In this document: in pieces, positions 17,256-26,169 of the stretch
Layout of the letters: each line of letters begins with the position of its first letter
Position numbering within the stretch: the stretch's first letter is position 1
Assembly (NCBI RefSeq): GCF_014170375.1
Contig: NZ_LZZW01000003.1
Coordinates: 62,001 to 126,000, forward strand
Source of the DNA: Variovorax sp. UMC13
GTDB lineage: Bacteria > Pseudomonadota > Gammaproteobacteria > Burkholderiales > Burkholderiaceae_C
Length of the DNA stretch: 64,000 nt
Reading direction: 5' to 3'
The notes under the pieces: model-generated
Databases searched by the model: none
The model's input: the letters and a program-made list of their open reading frames with translations, nothing else
Told to the model about the DNA's origin: nothing
Made by a program: the position numbers and the translations under genes

Positions 17256-17723
17256 ATGCTTCCCGTGACCGGACCTGACGCCCCCTCCACCCCCCTCATC
17301 CGCACCATGACCATCGACGACTACGACGATGTGATGGCCCTGATGAAGAACACACCCGGCATCTCCCTGCGCGATGCGGACTCGCTCGCCGCCACCGAGC
17401 GCTACCTGCAGCGCAACCCGGGCCTGAGCTTCGTCGCCGTGGCATCGGGTGCCGTGGTCGGCTGCGTGATGTGCGGGCACGACGGGCGCCGCGGCTACCT
17501 GCAGCACCTGCTGGTGCTGCCGGCCCACCGCCGCGCCGGCATCGCCTCGGCGCTGGTCGAGCGCTGCCTGGCCGGCCTCGAATCGCTGGGCATCCTCAAG
17601 ACGCACATCGACGTGCTGCAGACCAATGCGCTGGCCCAGCAGTACTGGGCCGGCAAGGGATGGAAGTTCCGCACCGACATCCACCGCTACTCGTTCACGC
17701 GCTCGGGCGACGCGAACGCCTGA
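17256..17723 (+). CDS. GNAT family N-acetyltransferase
   Basis: A 155-residue GNAT protein. The N-terminal IRTMTIDDYDDVMALMK begins the fold. YLQHLLVLPAHRRAGIASALV holds the R/Q-x-x-G-x-A/G acetyl-CoA loop, and DVLQTNALAQQYWAGKGWK is the usual C-terminal helix-strand. The start is uncertain: GTG 17250, ATG 17256 (chosen) or ATG 17308. Substrate unknown. It converges on a second, unrelated GNAT gene 13 bp away. Confidence 0.78.
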   Translation: MLPVTGPDAPSTPLIRTMTIDDYDDVMALMKNTPGISLRDADSLAATERYLQRNPGLSFVAVASGAVVGCVMCGHDGRRGYLQHLLVLPAHRRAGIASALVERCLAGLESLGILKTHIDVLQTNALAQQYWAGKGWKFRTDIHRYSFTRSGDANA

Positions 17724-17736
17724 GCCGGGGCGCCGG

Positions 17737-18306
17737 CTAGCGGTCGCTGGCCAGCAGCCCGTAGAGCGCCGAATCGGACACCACGCCATCGATCTCCCAG
17801 CGCTGGCGCAGCAGGCCTTCGCGGATGAAGCCGAGTCGCTCCAGCGCCTGGGCTGAAGCGCTGTTGTCCGGGTCGATCTCGGCCTCGATGCGGCGCAGGC
17901 CGAGCCGGTCGAAGCCATGGGCGATCAGCGCGCGGCCCGCTTCGCCGATGTAGCCCTGGCCCCAGTGCCCGCGGCCGAGGCCGAAGCCGATCTCGGCCCG
18001 CCTGGAGGCCGGGTCGATGGCGAAGAGCATGCACTGGCCGATCGGCGGGCCTTCTTCTTCGGCCTGCAGGCAGATGCCCAGCGTGATCGCGGCCTGGCGT
18101 GCAATCTCCTCGCGGCGCTCCGCGATGAAGCACGCCGCGGTGTCGACCGAGGGCCAGGGCGGGGTGTTCCAGTACTTCATGACCGCGGGGTCGGAGAAGA
18201 TGGCGAACAGCGCATCGGCGTCCGCCGCGGTCAGCGGCCGCAGCACGAGGCGTTCGGTGGCGATGCGCGGAAGGAAGGGGTCGTCTTGCGGGGCAGGGGA
18301 TCTCAT
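17737..18306 (-). CDS. GNAT family N-acetyltransferase, RimJ/RimL type
   Basis: A 189-residue acetyltransferase resembling the ribosomal-protein N-acetyltransferase group: PRIATERLVLRPLTAADADA at the start, then GFGLGRGHWGQGYIGEAGRA with the acetyl-CoA loop and NSASAQALERLGFIREGLLR near the end. The target is not necessarily a ribosomal protein, as this branch also acetylates antibiotics and small molecules. It is monocistronic and convergent with the preceding GNAT gene. Confidence 0.82.
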   Translation of the reverse strand: MRSPAPQDDPFLPRIATERLVLRPLTAADADALFAIFSDPAVMKYWNTPPWPSVDTAACFIAERREEIARQAAITLGICLQAEEEGPPIGQCMLFAIDPASRRAEIGFGLGRGHWGQGYIGEAGRALIAHGFDRLGLRRIEAEIDPDNSASAQALERLGFIREGLLRQRWEIDGVVSDSALYGLLASDR

Positions 18307-18425
18307 CGGCGCCCGAGGCTACCGCAGCGAGGCCCCGGGGCCCGCCATTCGGCCCACGGAAAGCCGGCCCATGAGCGGCAGCACTTGCCCCGCCTGTGAG
18401 TTCCGTCTATCGAAAGTCGATTTGA

Positions 18426-18458
18426 TTCTTTGGCATCCCGGCGCGGAGGTGAAACAGT
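18426..18458 (+). promoter_or_regulatory. Sulfur-type promoter element for the MetQ-like operon
   Basis: TTCTTTG (18426-18432), 20 nt, then AACAGT (18453-18458), 32 bp before the ATG. Just upstream lies a perfect dyad, ATCGA-AAG-TCGAT (18409-18421), which may be an additional protein site. Confidence 0.45.
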
Positions 18459-18490
18459 GCGCTCCCTCTTCACAACGCCCGGATCCTTCC

Positions 18491-19321
18491 ATGCAGACGC
18501 CTTTCCTGGCCAGCCGCCGTCGGCTGTTTCTCCACACCGTCCTCTCCACCGCGGCCCTGGCGGCCGGGCTCGCGGGCACGGGCATCGCTTCGGCGCAGGC
18601 GAGCAAGCCGCTGCGCATCGGCCTGGCCGCCAGCCCGGCCAACGATGCGGTGAAGCTGATCGCGAAGAAGGCCGAGGCCGAAGGCATCAAGGTCGAGATC
18701 ATCGAGTTCAACGACTGGGTCACGCCCAACACCGCGCTGGCCGAAGGCGCGATCGACGTCAACTACTTCCAGCACATCCCCTTCCTGGAGAACGTCAAGT
18801 CGGCCAAGGGCTACGACCTCAAGGCCGTCGCGCCCGGCTACATCACCTGGCTCGGCATCTACTCCGACCGCGTCAAGCGGCTGGAAGACGTCAAGCAGGG
18901 CGCCACCGTGTCCTTCGCCAACGACCCGGTCAACACCGGCCGGGCCCTGCGCATGCTCGACGACGTGGGCCTGATCAAGCTGCGCGACGGCTCCGATTTC
19001 CGCGCCACCGTGACCGACGTGATCGGCAACCCGAAGCAGCTCAAGTTGGTGCCGGTGGAGGCGCAGCACGTGGCGCGCGCGCTGGGCGACGTGGACCTGG
19101 GCGTGACCTTCCCGTCCTTCATCAAGCTCGCGGGCAAGGACCCGAACAGTGCGATCGTCTACCAGAAGCCTTCCACGCTCTACGCCATCCACTGGGTGAC
19201 GCGCACGGCCGACGCCAACGACCCGCGCCTCAAGCGCTTCATCGCGCTCTACAACAGCACGCCCGAGGTCAAGGAGATCCTGCGCAAGCAGTACGGCGAC
19301 CTGATCGCCTTCGGCTGGTGA
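18491..19321 (+). CDS. MetQ/NlpA family substrate-binding protein (orphan)
   Basis: A 276-residue periplasmic binding protein with a signal peptide ending IASAQA. NlpA/MetQ marks are KPLRIGLAASPANDAVKLI, FNDWVTPNTALAEGAIDVNY and FQHIPFLENVK. Relatives bind methionine or related sulfur compounds and feed MetNI. No metN or metI is nearby. It is instead followed by a flavin monooxygenase and a helical protein in one operon, suggesting a ligand that the monooxygenase attacks (inference). The long arginine-containing leader (ASRRRLFLHTVLSTAALAAG) may be Tat-like. Confidence 0.85.
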   Translation: MQTPFLASRRRLFLHTVLSTAALAAGLAGTGIASAQASKPLRIGLAASPANDAVKLIAKKAEAEGIKVEIIEFNDWVTPNTALAEGAIDVNYFQHIPFLENVKSAKGYDLKAVAPGYITWLGIYSDRVKRLEDVKQGATVSFANDPVNTGRALRMLDDVGLIKLRDGSDFRATVTDVIGNPKQLKLVPVEAQHVARALGDVDLGVTFPSFIKLAGKDPNSAIVYQKPSTLYAIHWVTRTADANDPRLKRFIALYNSTPEVKEILRKQYGDLIAFGW

Positions 19322-19338
19322 GCGGAGGCGGTACGCCT

Positions 19339-20736
19339 GTGGCAGACGAGAAGCACATCCTGCTCAACGCGTTCAACATGAACAGCGTGGGCCACATCGC
19401 GCACGGCCTCTGGACGCATCCGCGCGACCGTTCCGAGGACTACCGGCGCCTGGGCTACTGGACCGAACTCGCGCGCACGCTGGAGCGCGGCAAGTTCGAC
19501 GGCCTGTTCCTGGCCGACATCGTCGGCGTCAACGACGTCTTCGGCCAGTCGCCCGAAGCCGCGCTGCAGGAGTCGGTGCAGGTGCCCATCAACGACCCGC
19601 TGCTGCTGATCCCCGCGATGGCCGCGGTGACGCAGCACCTGGGCTTCGGCGTGACCTCGAACGTCACCTACGAACGGCCCTACCTGTTCGCGCGCCGCAT
19701 GTCGACGCTCGACCACCTGACCGAGGGCCGCGTGGGCTGGAACATCGTCACCGGCTACCTCGACAGCGCCGCGCGCGCCCACGGGCTGACCGAGCAGGTC
19801 CGGCACGACGAGCGCTACGACATGGCCGACGACTACATGGACCTGGTCTACAAGCTCTGGGAGGGCAGCTGGGAAGACGACGCCGTGGTGCGCGACCGCG
19901 CAGGGCGCGTGTTCACGCAGCCCGGCAAGGTGCACCGCATCGTGCACGACGGGCCCTTCCACAAGCTCGACGCCATCCACCTCAGCGAGCCCTCGCCGCA
20001 GCGCACGCCGGTGCTGTTCCAGGCCGGCGGCTCCGAGCGCGGCCGGGAGTTCGCGGCCACCCATGCGGAGTGCGTGTTCATCAACGCCCCGACTTCCGAG
20101 CTCAATGCCTTCATCTCGGCCGACATCCGCGCGCGTGCCGTGCGCCGCGGCCGGCGGGCCGACGACATCAAGGTGTTCGCGGGCGCGATCGTGGTGGTGG
20201 GCGCGACCGAGCGCGAGGCGCGCGAGAAGTACGAGGAGTACCGGCAATACGCCAGCCCCGCCGCCGGCCTGACGCACTTCAGCGCCTCGACCGGCATCGA
20301 CCTCTCGACCTACGGCCTGGACGACCCGATCCGCTACGCCCCGACCCAGGCCATGGTGTCGGCGGTGGAATCCATCACGCAGCGCAGCCCGGACAAGGTC
20401 TGGACCGTGCGCAAGCTGCTCGCGTTGATGGAACTGGGCAGCCGCACGGCCGCCATCGTGGGCTCGCCCGAGCAGGTGGCCGACGAACTGCAGGCGCGCG
20501 TGGCACAGAGCGGCATCGACGGCTTCAACCTGATGCGCACCGTGACGCCCGAGAGCTATGTCGACTTCGTGGATCTGGTGGTGCCGGTGCTGCAGAACCG
20601 CGGCGTCTACAAGCGCGACTATGCCCAAGGCACGTTGCGCCACAAGCTCTTCGGCGAGGGGGCGAAGCTGCCCACGCGCCATGCGGGCGCGGCGCGGCGC
20701 CACGACGCGGCCACCGTCGAGGAGGCCACGGCATGA
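19339..20736 (+). CDS. FMN-dependent monooxygenase, NtaA/SnaA/DszA family
   Basis: The second of three such enzymes in the window, 465 residues. Family marks: LLNAFNMNSVGHIAHGLWTH at the N-terminus, GKFDGLFLADIVG, and LTEGRVGWNIVTGYLDSAAR. The start is the GTG at 19339 with GGAGG 10 nt upstream; the longer open frame overlaps the MetQ-like gene and is a shadow. It ends with ATGA overlapping the next gene. The substrate is probably an organosulfur or amine compound delivered by the upstream binding protein; the required FMN reductase is not encoded here. Confidence 0.87.
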   Translation: MADEKHILLNAFNMNSVGHIAHGLWTHPRDRSEDYRRLGYWTELARTLERGKFDGLFLADIVGVNDVFGQSPEAALQESVQVPINDPLLLIPAMAAVTQHLGFGVTSNVTYERPYLFARRMSTLDHLTEGRVGWNIVTGYLDSAARAHGLTEQVRHDERYDMADDYMDLVYKLWEGSWEDDAVVRDRAGRVFTQPGKVHRIVHDGPFHKLDAIHLSEPSPQRTPVLFQAGGSERGREFAATHAECVFINAPTSELNAFISADIRARAVRRGRRADDIKVFAGAIVVVGATEREAREKYEEYRQYASPAAGLTHFSASTGIDLSTYGLDDPIRYAPTQAMVSAVESITQRSPDKVWTVRKLLALMELGSRTAAIVGSPEQVADELQARVAQSGIDGFNLMRTVTPESYVDFVDLVVPVLQNRGVYKRDYAQGTLRHKLFGEGAKLPTRHAGAARRHDAATVEEATA

Positions 20737-21551
20737 GCACCACTGCTTCGACCGACTGGGGCCCGGCGCTGGAAGACGCGCTGTTCCTCACCGTCGCGCA
20801 CCGGCATGTGCCCGGCCTGCCCGCGCGCCGTGCTGCGCCGCCGCGCGGCCCCGAGACGCCGGCGGAAGTGCAGGCGCTGTGCGACGACTGGGTGCGCACC
20901 GCCGCGCACGACCTGTTCATCGTGCAGGCCGTGGCCCGCGCGATGCACACCGTGTTCGCCGAGGATCCGCATGTGCAGCTGCTGCTGTCGCGCCAGCTGG
21001 GCGACGACGGTGACCATGCGGTGGAGGCGCGTCGCCACCTGTGGGCGCTGCGCGGCAGCGACCCGCTGTCCGAGATCCAGCGCCACCTGGCCGAGCACTG
21101 GGCGCGCGCGGGCGACATCCCGTTTCGCGGCGTGGCCGGCTTCCTGGCCTTCGAGTTCCACTACGAGCTCTACATCCTGGCGCGCATGCAGATCGTGCGA
21201 CGCACCGCGCGCATCGCCGACACCGCGATGAAGGACTTCGCCGAGTCGCGCATCCGGCCCGACGAAGCCTTCCATCGCAGCCAGATCGTGGGCTGGTGGC
21301 TGGACAAGCTGCAGGCCATGGCCCAGGAGGAACGCGCGCGCTTCACACGCGAGATCCTGGCGCAGGACGAGGCGCTGCAGCAGCGGCTCAACCCCTTCCT
21401 GCGCGAGGAGCTGGCCGACATGGCGCGGGTCTATGGCGCCGACCTGGCCGAGGCCCATGCGATCTACGACGACTGGCGGCGCACGCTGCTGGCGAAGTTG
21501 CTGGACACCGATGCCTCGGCATTGGGCGCGCTCACCAGCATCGTGCACTAA
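20733..21551 (+). CDS. Helical, putative metal-binding (ferritin-like) protein of unknown function
   Basis: A 272-residue, largely alpha-helical protein without signal peptide. Acid/histidine-rich helices that could hold metal include QLGDDGDHAVEARRHLW, AFEFHYELYILARMQ and FHRSQIVGWWLDKLQ. The pattern recalls ferritin-like or PaaA/PaaC-like helical bundles, but I cannot place it in a named family. It is translationally coupled to the monooxygenase (ATGA) and shares its operon with a MetQ-like binding protein, so it probably acts on the same substrate or its product. Confidence 0.65.
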   Translation: MSTTASTDWGPALEDALFLTVAHRHVPGLPARRAAPPRGPETPAEVQALCDDWVRTAAHDLFIVQAVARAMHTVFAEDPHVQLLLSRQLGDDGDHAVEARRHLWALRGSDPLSEIQRHLAEHWARAGDIPFRGVAGFLAFEFHYELYILARMQIVRRTARIADTAMKDFAESRIRPDEAFHRSQIVGWWLDKLQAMAQEERARFTREILAQDEALQQRLNPFLREELADMARVYGADLAEAHAIYDDWRRTLLAKLLDTDASALGALTSIVH

Positions 21552-21552
21552 G

Positions 21553-22392
21553 CTACTGCGCGGACGGCTCGCCGCCGCGCTGCGCGATCTCCTGCAGCGC
21601 GCGCGGCAGGTCCGCGATGCTGTCGATCACGACATGCGCGCCCGCCGCGTACAGGCGCTGCGCCGCGGCCGCGCGCAGCGCATCGACCTCCGCGGGCGGC
21701 AGCCGGCCCAGCGCCTCTTCGGTCAGGCCGACCTCGTTGCCGGCCAGGCTGATGCCCACGCACCACATGCCCGCGTTGCGGCCTTCCTCGATGCCCGGCG
21801 TGGTGTCGTCGACCTTGACGCAAGCGCGCACGTCGCCGATCTTCAAGGCCAGCACATTGGCCAGCGCCATGTAGGGGCCGGGGCGGCCGCCCGCCGGCAG
21901 TTCGTCGCCGGCCACCACATGGTCGGGCGCGATGCCGCGCGCGGCCGCCAGCGGCAGCAGCACGTCCAGCACCTGGCGCGGGTAGCCCGAGCAGGAGCCG
22001 ATCTTCATCCCCTGCGCGCGCAGCCAGGCGAGCGTCTCGACCGCGCCCGGGATCGGCTGTGAGTAGTCGCCGACCTTCTGGATCTGCATCGGCATGAAGC
22101 GCTGGTACAGCGCGTCGATGTCCTGCTCGCCGGGCGTTGCATCGAAGCGCTGTTGCCACTGCGCGCGGATGCTCGGCTCCTCCAGCAGCGTGCGGATGTG
22201 GTCGCGTTTCGACAGCCCCATGGGGCCACGCGCCTGCGCCAGCGTGAGGGTGATGCCGAAGGTGGCGAAGGCCTCGACGAAGATCTGCGTGGGCGCCAGC
22301 GAGCCGAAGTCGACCAGCGTGCCGGCCCAGTCGAAGATCACGGCCTCGAGGCGGCGGGTGGGCCAGGTGGTGGGAAGGGGTGAGGTGTTCAT
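21553..22392 (-). CDS. phnX: Phosphonoacetaldehyde hydrolase (phosphonatase)
   Basis: A 279-residue HAD-superfamily enzyme that splits phosphonoacetaldehyde into acetaldehyde and phosphate. The nucleophile Asp21 lies in VIFDWAGTLVDFG. The C1 cap has GPMGLSKRDHI, whose Lys62 is the Schiff-base lysine that distinguishes phosphonatase from other HAD enzymes. GSCSGYPRQV and VKVDDTTPGIEEGRNAG complete the HAD motifs. It is the last gene of the phnDCE - dehydrogenase - phnX operon. No phnW aminotransferase, the usual source of its substrate, is present in the window. Confidence 0.92.
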   Translation of the reverse strand: MNTSPLPTTWPTRRLEAVIFDWAGTLVDFGSLAPTQIFVEAFATFGITLTLAQARGPMGLSKRDHIRTLLEEPSIRAQWQQRFDATPGEQDIDALYQRFMPMQIQKVGDYSQPIPGAVETLAWLRAQGMKIGSCSGYPRQVLDVLLPLAAARGIAPDHVVAGDELPAGGRPGPYMALANVLALKIGDVRACVKVDDTTPGIEEGRNAGMWCVGISLAGNEVGLTEEALGRLPPAEVDALRAAAAQRLYAAGAHVVIDSIADLPRALQEIAQRGGEPSAQ

Positions 22393-22425
22393 GGTCGGTT
22401 GCTTCGAGAGGTGTGAGACAGAAGT

Positions 22426-23517
22426 TCAGGCGGCGGCGATGAAGTTGCGCCCGCGCGCACCGGCCAGCGCCTGCGCGATGCGCGCGCTCCAGTCGGCTTC
22501 GGCGATGCCGTAGCTCGCGGGGTCCACGCTCACGCCCAGGTCCTGCAGGAAGGCGTTCAGGGTGTCGATGGCCTCGTCGATGTGGCCGGCATCGAAGGCC
22601 GAGCGCAGCAGCGCATCGAGCTCGGCATCACGGCCGGCCGCGAGCCGCATGATCCGCGGCAGGCTGAACGAGCAGGCGATGCCGTGCGGCGTGCCGTGCT
22701 GCAGCGTGATGTCGTAGGACAGCGAATGGGCGAGCGCGGTGCGGGTGTTGGAAAAAGCCAGGCCCGCCTGCAGCGCCGCGGTGGCCAGACGTTCGCGCAG
22801 GTCGCGGCTTTGGGGTTTCGCCAGCAGGGCGGGCAGCGTGGCCAGGATGCTGCGCACCGCGCTGACCGCGAGGCTGGCAGACACGGGGTTGCGGTGCACG
22901 TTCCACAGCGATTCGAGCGCATGCGACAGCGCGTCGAGCCCGCTGGCCAGCGTGGCCGCGTGCGGCAGGCTCAGCATCAGCTCGGCGTCGACGATGGCCG
23001 CCTGCGGCCAGGTCCAGGGCAGCTGCAGCGACAGCTTGCGTGCGCGCGCCTGGTCCCACACGGTGGCCCAGGGCGTGACTTCGCTGCCGGTGCCCGCGGT
23101 CGTCGGAATGGCCAGCAGCCGGCGATGCCGCAGCGTCGAGGCCGGGTCGGGTGGCGCGCCTTCGAGCAGCGCCTGCAGTTCGTCGAAGCGGCCTGTCGCG
23201 GGGCGGGTGAGCATCACCTTGGCGCAATCGATCACGCTGCCGCCGCCCAGCGCGACGATGCACTCGACCTCGGGGTGGTCGCGCCACAGCCGCTCGTACA
23301 TCGGCGCGAGCCAGGCCACGTCGGGGTTGGGCCGCACCTCGGTCTCGACCGCGGCGAGGCGCTCGCCCAGCAGGTCGCGGATGCGCTCGACGAGCCCGAG
23401 CCCGGGTGCTTCGGGAAAGGCGATCAGGATCGCGCGGCGCGCGCCGAGCAGGCGCGGCAGGGCCGCGAGCGAGCCGCAGCCGGCGTGCACGTCGACGGGG
23501 TTGTAAAAGGTCCACAT
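22426..23517 (-). CDS. Phosphonate-associated iron-containing alcohol dehydrogenase
   Basis: A 363-residue group III (iron-type) alcohol dehydrogenase. The N-terminal half has the nucleotide-binding segment VALGGGSVIDCAKVM, followed by AIPTTAGTGSEVTPWATV. The metal-binding half has DALSHALESLWNVHRNP and QHGTPHGIACSFSLPRI. Iron-dependent dehydrogenases of this type are known to accompany phosphonatase genes and to act on phosphonoacetaldehyde or a hydroxyphosphonate. It is encoded between phnE and phnX and could supply the PhnX substrate from a 2-hydroxyethylphosphonate-like compound (inference). Confidence 0.83.
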   Translation of the reverse strand: MWTFYNPVDVHAGCGSLAALPRLLGARRAILIAFPEAPGLGLVERIRDLLGERLAAVETEVRPNPDVAWLAPMYERLWRDHPEVECIVALGGGSVIDCAKVMLTRPATGRFDELQALLEGAPPDPASTLRHRRLLAIPTTAGTGSEVTPWATVWDQARARKLSLQLPWTWPQAAIVDAELMLSLPHAATLASGLDALSHALESLWNVHRNPVSASLAVSAVRSILATLPALLAKPQSRDLRERLATAALQAGLAFSNTRTALAHSLSYDITLQHGTPHGIACSFSLPRIMRLAAGRDAELDALLRSAFDAGHIDEAIDTLNAFLQDLGVSVDPASYGIAEADWSARIAQALAGARGRNFIAAA

Positions 23518-23543
23518 GGTGTCGTTCGGGAAAGCGGAATGCC

Positions 23544-24380
23544 TCAGTGCCGGCCGTTGCGCTGGATGCGGTGGCGCAGCTGGCTCGACAGCGTGTCGGC
23601 CACCACCACCATGACGGTGATCACGATGATGCAGGTGGCGGTCTCGGGGTAGCGGAACAGCTTGAGGCTGCTCACCAGCTCGAAGCCCAGCCCGCCCGCG
23701 CCGACCATGCCCAGCACCGTGGCCGAGCGCAGGTTGACTTCGAAGCGGTAGAGCACGACCGCGATCCAGGCCGTGATCACCTGCGGCAGCACGCCGAAGA
23801 CGATCACTTGCAGCGGCCGCGCACCGGTGGCGCGCAGCGCCTCGAGCGGGCCCTGGTCGATCTCCTCGATGGCATCGGCGAAGAACTTGCCCAGCATGCC
23901 GGCACCGTGCAGCGCGAGAGCCAGCACGCCGGGGAAGGGGCCCAGGCCCACGGCCGAGACGAAGACCAGCGCGAGGATCAGCTCGTTGATGCTGCGCACC
24001 ACGTTGAGCACCTGGCGCGTGCCCTGGTAGACCCAGCGTCGGCTCTGCAGGTTGCGCGCGGCCAGGAAGGACAGCGGAATCGCCGGCAGCACCGCCAGCA
24101 GCGTGCCCCAGACGGCGATCTGCACGGTCTCGAGCGCGGGCGCGAGCAGGCGATCGAGGATGCGCAGGTCGGGCGGCAAGGTGCGGCCCAGGAAGTCGAG
24201 GATCTGCGGCAGGCCCGCGGCCAGCTCGGCCCAGCTCAGCTGCGCGCCGGCGGCGCTCCATTGCAGCGCCCAGGCGATCACGCAGGCGCCGATCATCAGC
24301 TGGACCCAGCTGCGGCGGCTTTCGGGCAGCGGGCCGGTCCAGGCGTACTTGCTTGTGGATGTAGCGTTGGTCATGTTCAT
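23544..24380 (-). CDS. phnE: Phosphonate ABC transporter permease
   Basis: A 278-residue inner-membrane permease with about six helices. The EAA-type coupling loop reads EALRATGARPLQVIVFGVLPQ, where PhnE family members carry their ATPase contact, and VRSINELILALVFVSAVGLG matches PhnE. Its start overlaps the phnC stop by 4 bp (ATGA). Only one PhnE copy is present, which is sufficient for a homodimeric pore. Confidence 0.88.
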   Translation of the reverse strand: MNMTNATSTSKYAWTGPLPESRRSWVQLMIGACVIAWALQWSAAGAQLSWAELAAGLPQILDFLGRTLPPDLRILDRLLAPALETVQIAVWGTLLAVLPAIPLSFLAARNLQSRRWVYQGTRQVLNVVRSINELILALVFVSAVGLGPFPGVLALALHGAGMLGKFFADAIEEIDQGPLEALRATGARPLQVIVFGVLPQVITAWIAVVLYRFEVNLRSATVLGMVGAGGLGFELVSSLKLFRYPETATCIIVITVMVVVADTLSSQLRHRIQRNGRH

Positions 24381-25177
24381 GCGCCGGTGCTAGCCATCGA
24401 AGGCAGGGCCAGCGCGGGCTGGAGGGCGGCCTCCGCGCGCTCGGGCGAGGGCGGCGCCATGTAGATGCGGTCGATGTCGACCTGGCCCATCTCTTGGGGC
24501 GGGCCGTCGAACACCACGCGGCCCTGGGCCAGGCCGACGATGCGGTCGGCGAACTCGCGTGCGTAGTCGACCTGGTGCAGGTTGCACAGCACGGTGATGC
24601 CCAGCGCGCGCGAGGCGTCGTGCAGGTACTGCAGCACCTTGCGCGAGGTCTGCGGATCGAGGCTGGCCACGGGCTCGTCGGCCAGGATCACGCGCGGGCG
24701 CTGCGCCAATGCGCGTGCGATGCCCACGCGCTGCATCTGGCCGCCCGACAGCGAATCGGTGCGCGCATGCGCCTTGTGCGCCAGGCCCACGCGGCCCAGG
24801 CATTCGTGCGCCAGCGCGATGTCCTCGCGGCTGAAGAAATGCAGCACCGAGGCCAGCGTCGAGACCGCGCCGAGCCGTCCGGTGAGCACGTTCTTCAAGG
24901 CGCTCAAACGCGGCACCACGTTGTGGTGCTGGAAGATCATCGCCACGCGCTGGCGCAGCGCGCGGGTGTCGGCGCAGTGCACCGCGTCCATGCCGTCGAC
25001 CTCGAGCGCGCCGCCGTCGGCCACGGCCAGCCGGTTCACGCAACGCAGCAGCGTCGACTTGCCGGCGCCGGATTCGCCCAGCACCACGACGAACTCGCCC
25101 GGCGCGGCATCGAGGTCCACACCGCGCAGCACGGTGTTGTCGCCGTACTGCTTGGTGAGCGCGCGGATGCGGATCAC
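24377..25177 (-). CDS. phnC: Phosphonate ABC transporter ATP-binding protein
   Basis: A 266-residue ABC ATPase. Walker A GESGAGKST, Q-loop IFQHHNVVPRLS, signature LSGGQMQR, Walker B VILADEPVASLDP and the LHQVDYAREFADRIVGL switch region closely follow PhnC. It begins with GTG overlapping the phnD stop (GTGA) and ends in a 4-bp overlap with phnE, so D, C and E are coupled. Confidence 0.9.
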   Translation of the reverse strand: MIRIRALTKQYGDNTVLRGVDLDAAPGEFVVVLGESGAGKSTLLRCVNRLAVADGGALEVDGMDAVHCADTRALRQRVAMIFQHHNVVPRLSALKNVLTGRLGAVSTLASVLHFFSREDIALAHECLGRVGLAHKAHARTDSLSGGQMQRVGIARALAQRPRVILADEPVASLDPQTSRKVLQYLHDASRALGITVLCNLHQVDYAREFADRIVGLAQGRVVFDGPPQEMGQVDIDRIYMAPPSPERAEAALQPALALPSMASTGA

Positions 25178-26043
25178 TTCATGCTCCGCAGGTCGAGCTT
25201 GAGCACCTTGGCGGTGTCGCGCACCACGTTGTAGGCCGCGTCGCTGGTGGGCTGGAAGCCGTTGAGCACGCCCTGGTCGCCCCAGGGCAGGTCCTTCACG
25301 TTGGCCAGGGCCTTGGCGATGCGCGCCTTGAGCGCCGGGTCGAGGTCCTTGCGCCAGACCATCGGCGACTCGGGGATCGGGTTCGAGGACCAGACGATCT
25401 CGAGCTCGTCGGCCTTGACCTGGCCCTTGGCGATGGCGCTCGCGAGGATGCGGTCGGCCACGGCGGCGGCGTCGACCTTCTTGTTGGCCACGGCCAGGAT
25501 GCTGGCGTCGTGCGAGCCGGAGAAGATCACGCGGCCGAAGAAGCTCTCGGGGTCGTGGCCGGCCTGCAGCAGGCCGGCCTTGGGGAACAGGTGGCCCGAG
25601 GCCGAGGTCGGGTCGACGAAGGCGAAGGTGCGGCCCTTGAGGTCGGCGGTCTTGGCCAGGCCGCTGTCCTTGCGCGCGATGATCACGCTCTTGTAGGCGC
25701 TCTGGCCGGTCTTCTTGGTGACGGCCACCGCGAAGGCTTCCACGTCGGCGACCTGGTTCGCGAGCACGTACGAGAACGGGCCCAGGTAGGCCACGTCGAG
25801 CTTCTTCGAGCGCAGCGCCTCGATCACGCCGTTGTAGTCGGTGGCGACGAAGGGCTTGACCGGCATGCCGAGCTGCTGCTGCAGGCTGTCGAGCACCTGG
25901 CGGCTGCTCTCGATCATGGCTTGCGAATCCTCGGCGGGGATCAGGCCGATGGTCAGCGGCTGCTGCGCCAGGGCGGGCACGGCGGCCAGGGTGGACAGGG
26001 TCAGGGCGAGCAGGCTGCGGCGCAGGCGGAAGAGGGTGTTCAT
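25174..26043 (-). CDS. phnD: Phosphonate ABC transporter substrate-binding protein
   Basis: A 289-residue periplasmic binding protein with a signal peptide ending VPALA. PhnD marks: LTIGLIPAEDSQAMIESSR, DYNGVIEALRSKKLDVAYLG, GPFSYVLAN, and DPTSASGHLFPKAGL. PhnD-type proteins bind 2-aminoethylphosphonate and related phosphonates. It is the first gene of the operon, divergent from a LysR regulator with a 126-bp gap that presumably holds both promoters. Confidence 0.9.
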   Translation of the reverse strand: MNTLFRLRRSLLALTLSTLAAVPALAQQPLTIGLIPAEDSQAMIESSRQVLDSLQQQLGMPVKPFVATDYNGVIEALRSKKLDVAYLGPFSYVLANQVADVEAFAVAVTKKTGQSAYKSVIIARKDSGLAKTADLKGRTFAFVDPTSASGHLFPKAGLLQAGHDPESFFGRVIFSGSHDASILAVANKKVDAAAVADRILASAIAKGQVKADELEIVWSSNPIPESPMVWRKDLDPALKARIAKALANVKDLPWGDQGVLNGFQPTSDAAYNVVRDTAKVLKLDLRSMK

Positions 26044-26169
26044 GGGGGTGGGCGGTGGAGTGTGGAGGGGCTGACGGGTGGGAACTGGCACGAGGTTAAG
26101 AACGCCGTGTGACAGCCTCATATCAACTCGATCACGAATTTGTCATCGTTCGATTCACACAATCTATGG

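Noticed and set aside
15627..17918. A 763-codon minus-strand frame opposite the amino acid permease
   Set aside because: His/Glu/Arg-rich mirror of a membrane protein gene; no start signal or domain.
18470..20703. Large minus-strand frames opposite the MetQ-like and monooxygenase genes
   Set aside because: Antisense shadows; the plus-strand genes have signal peptide and family signatures.
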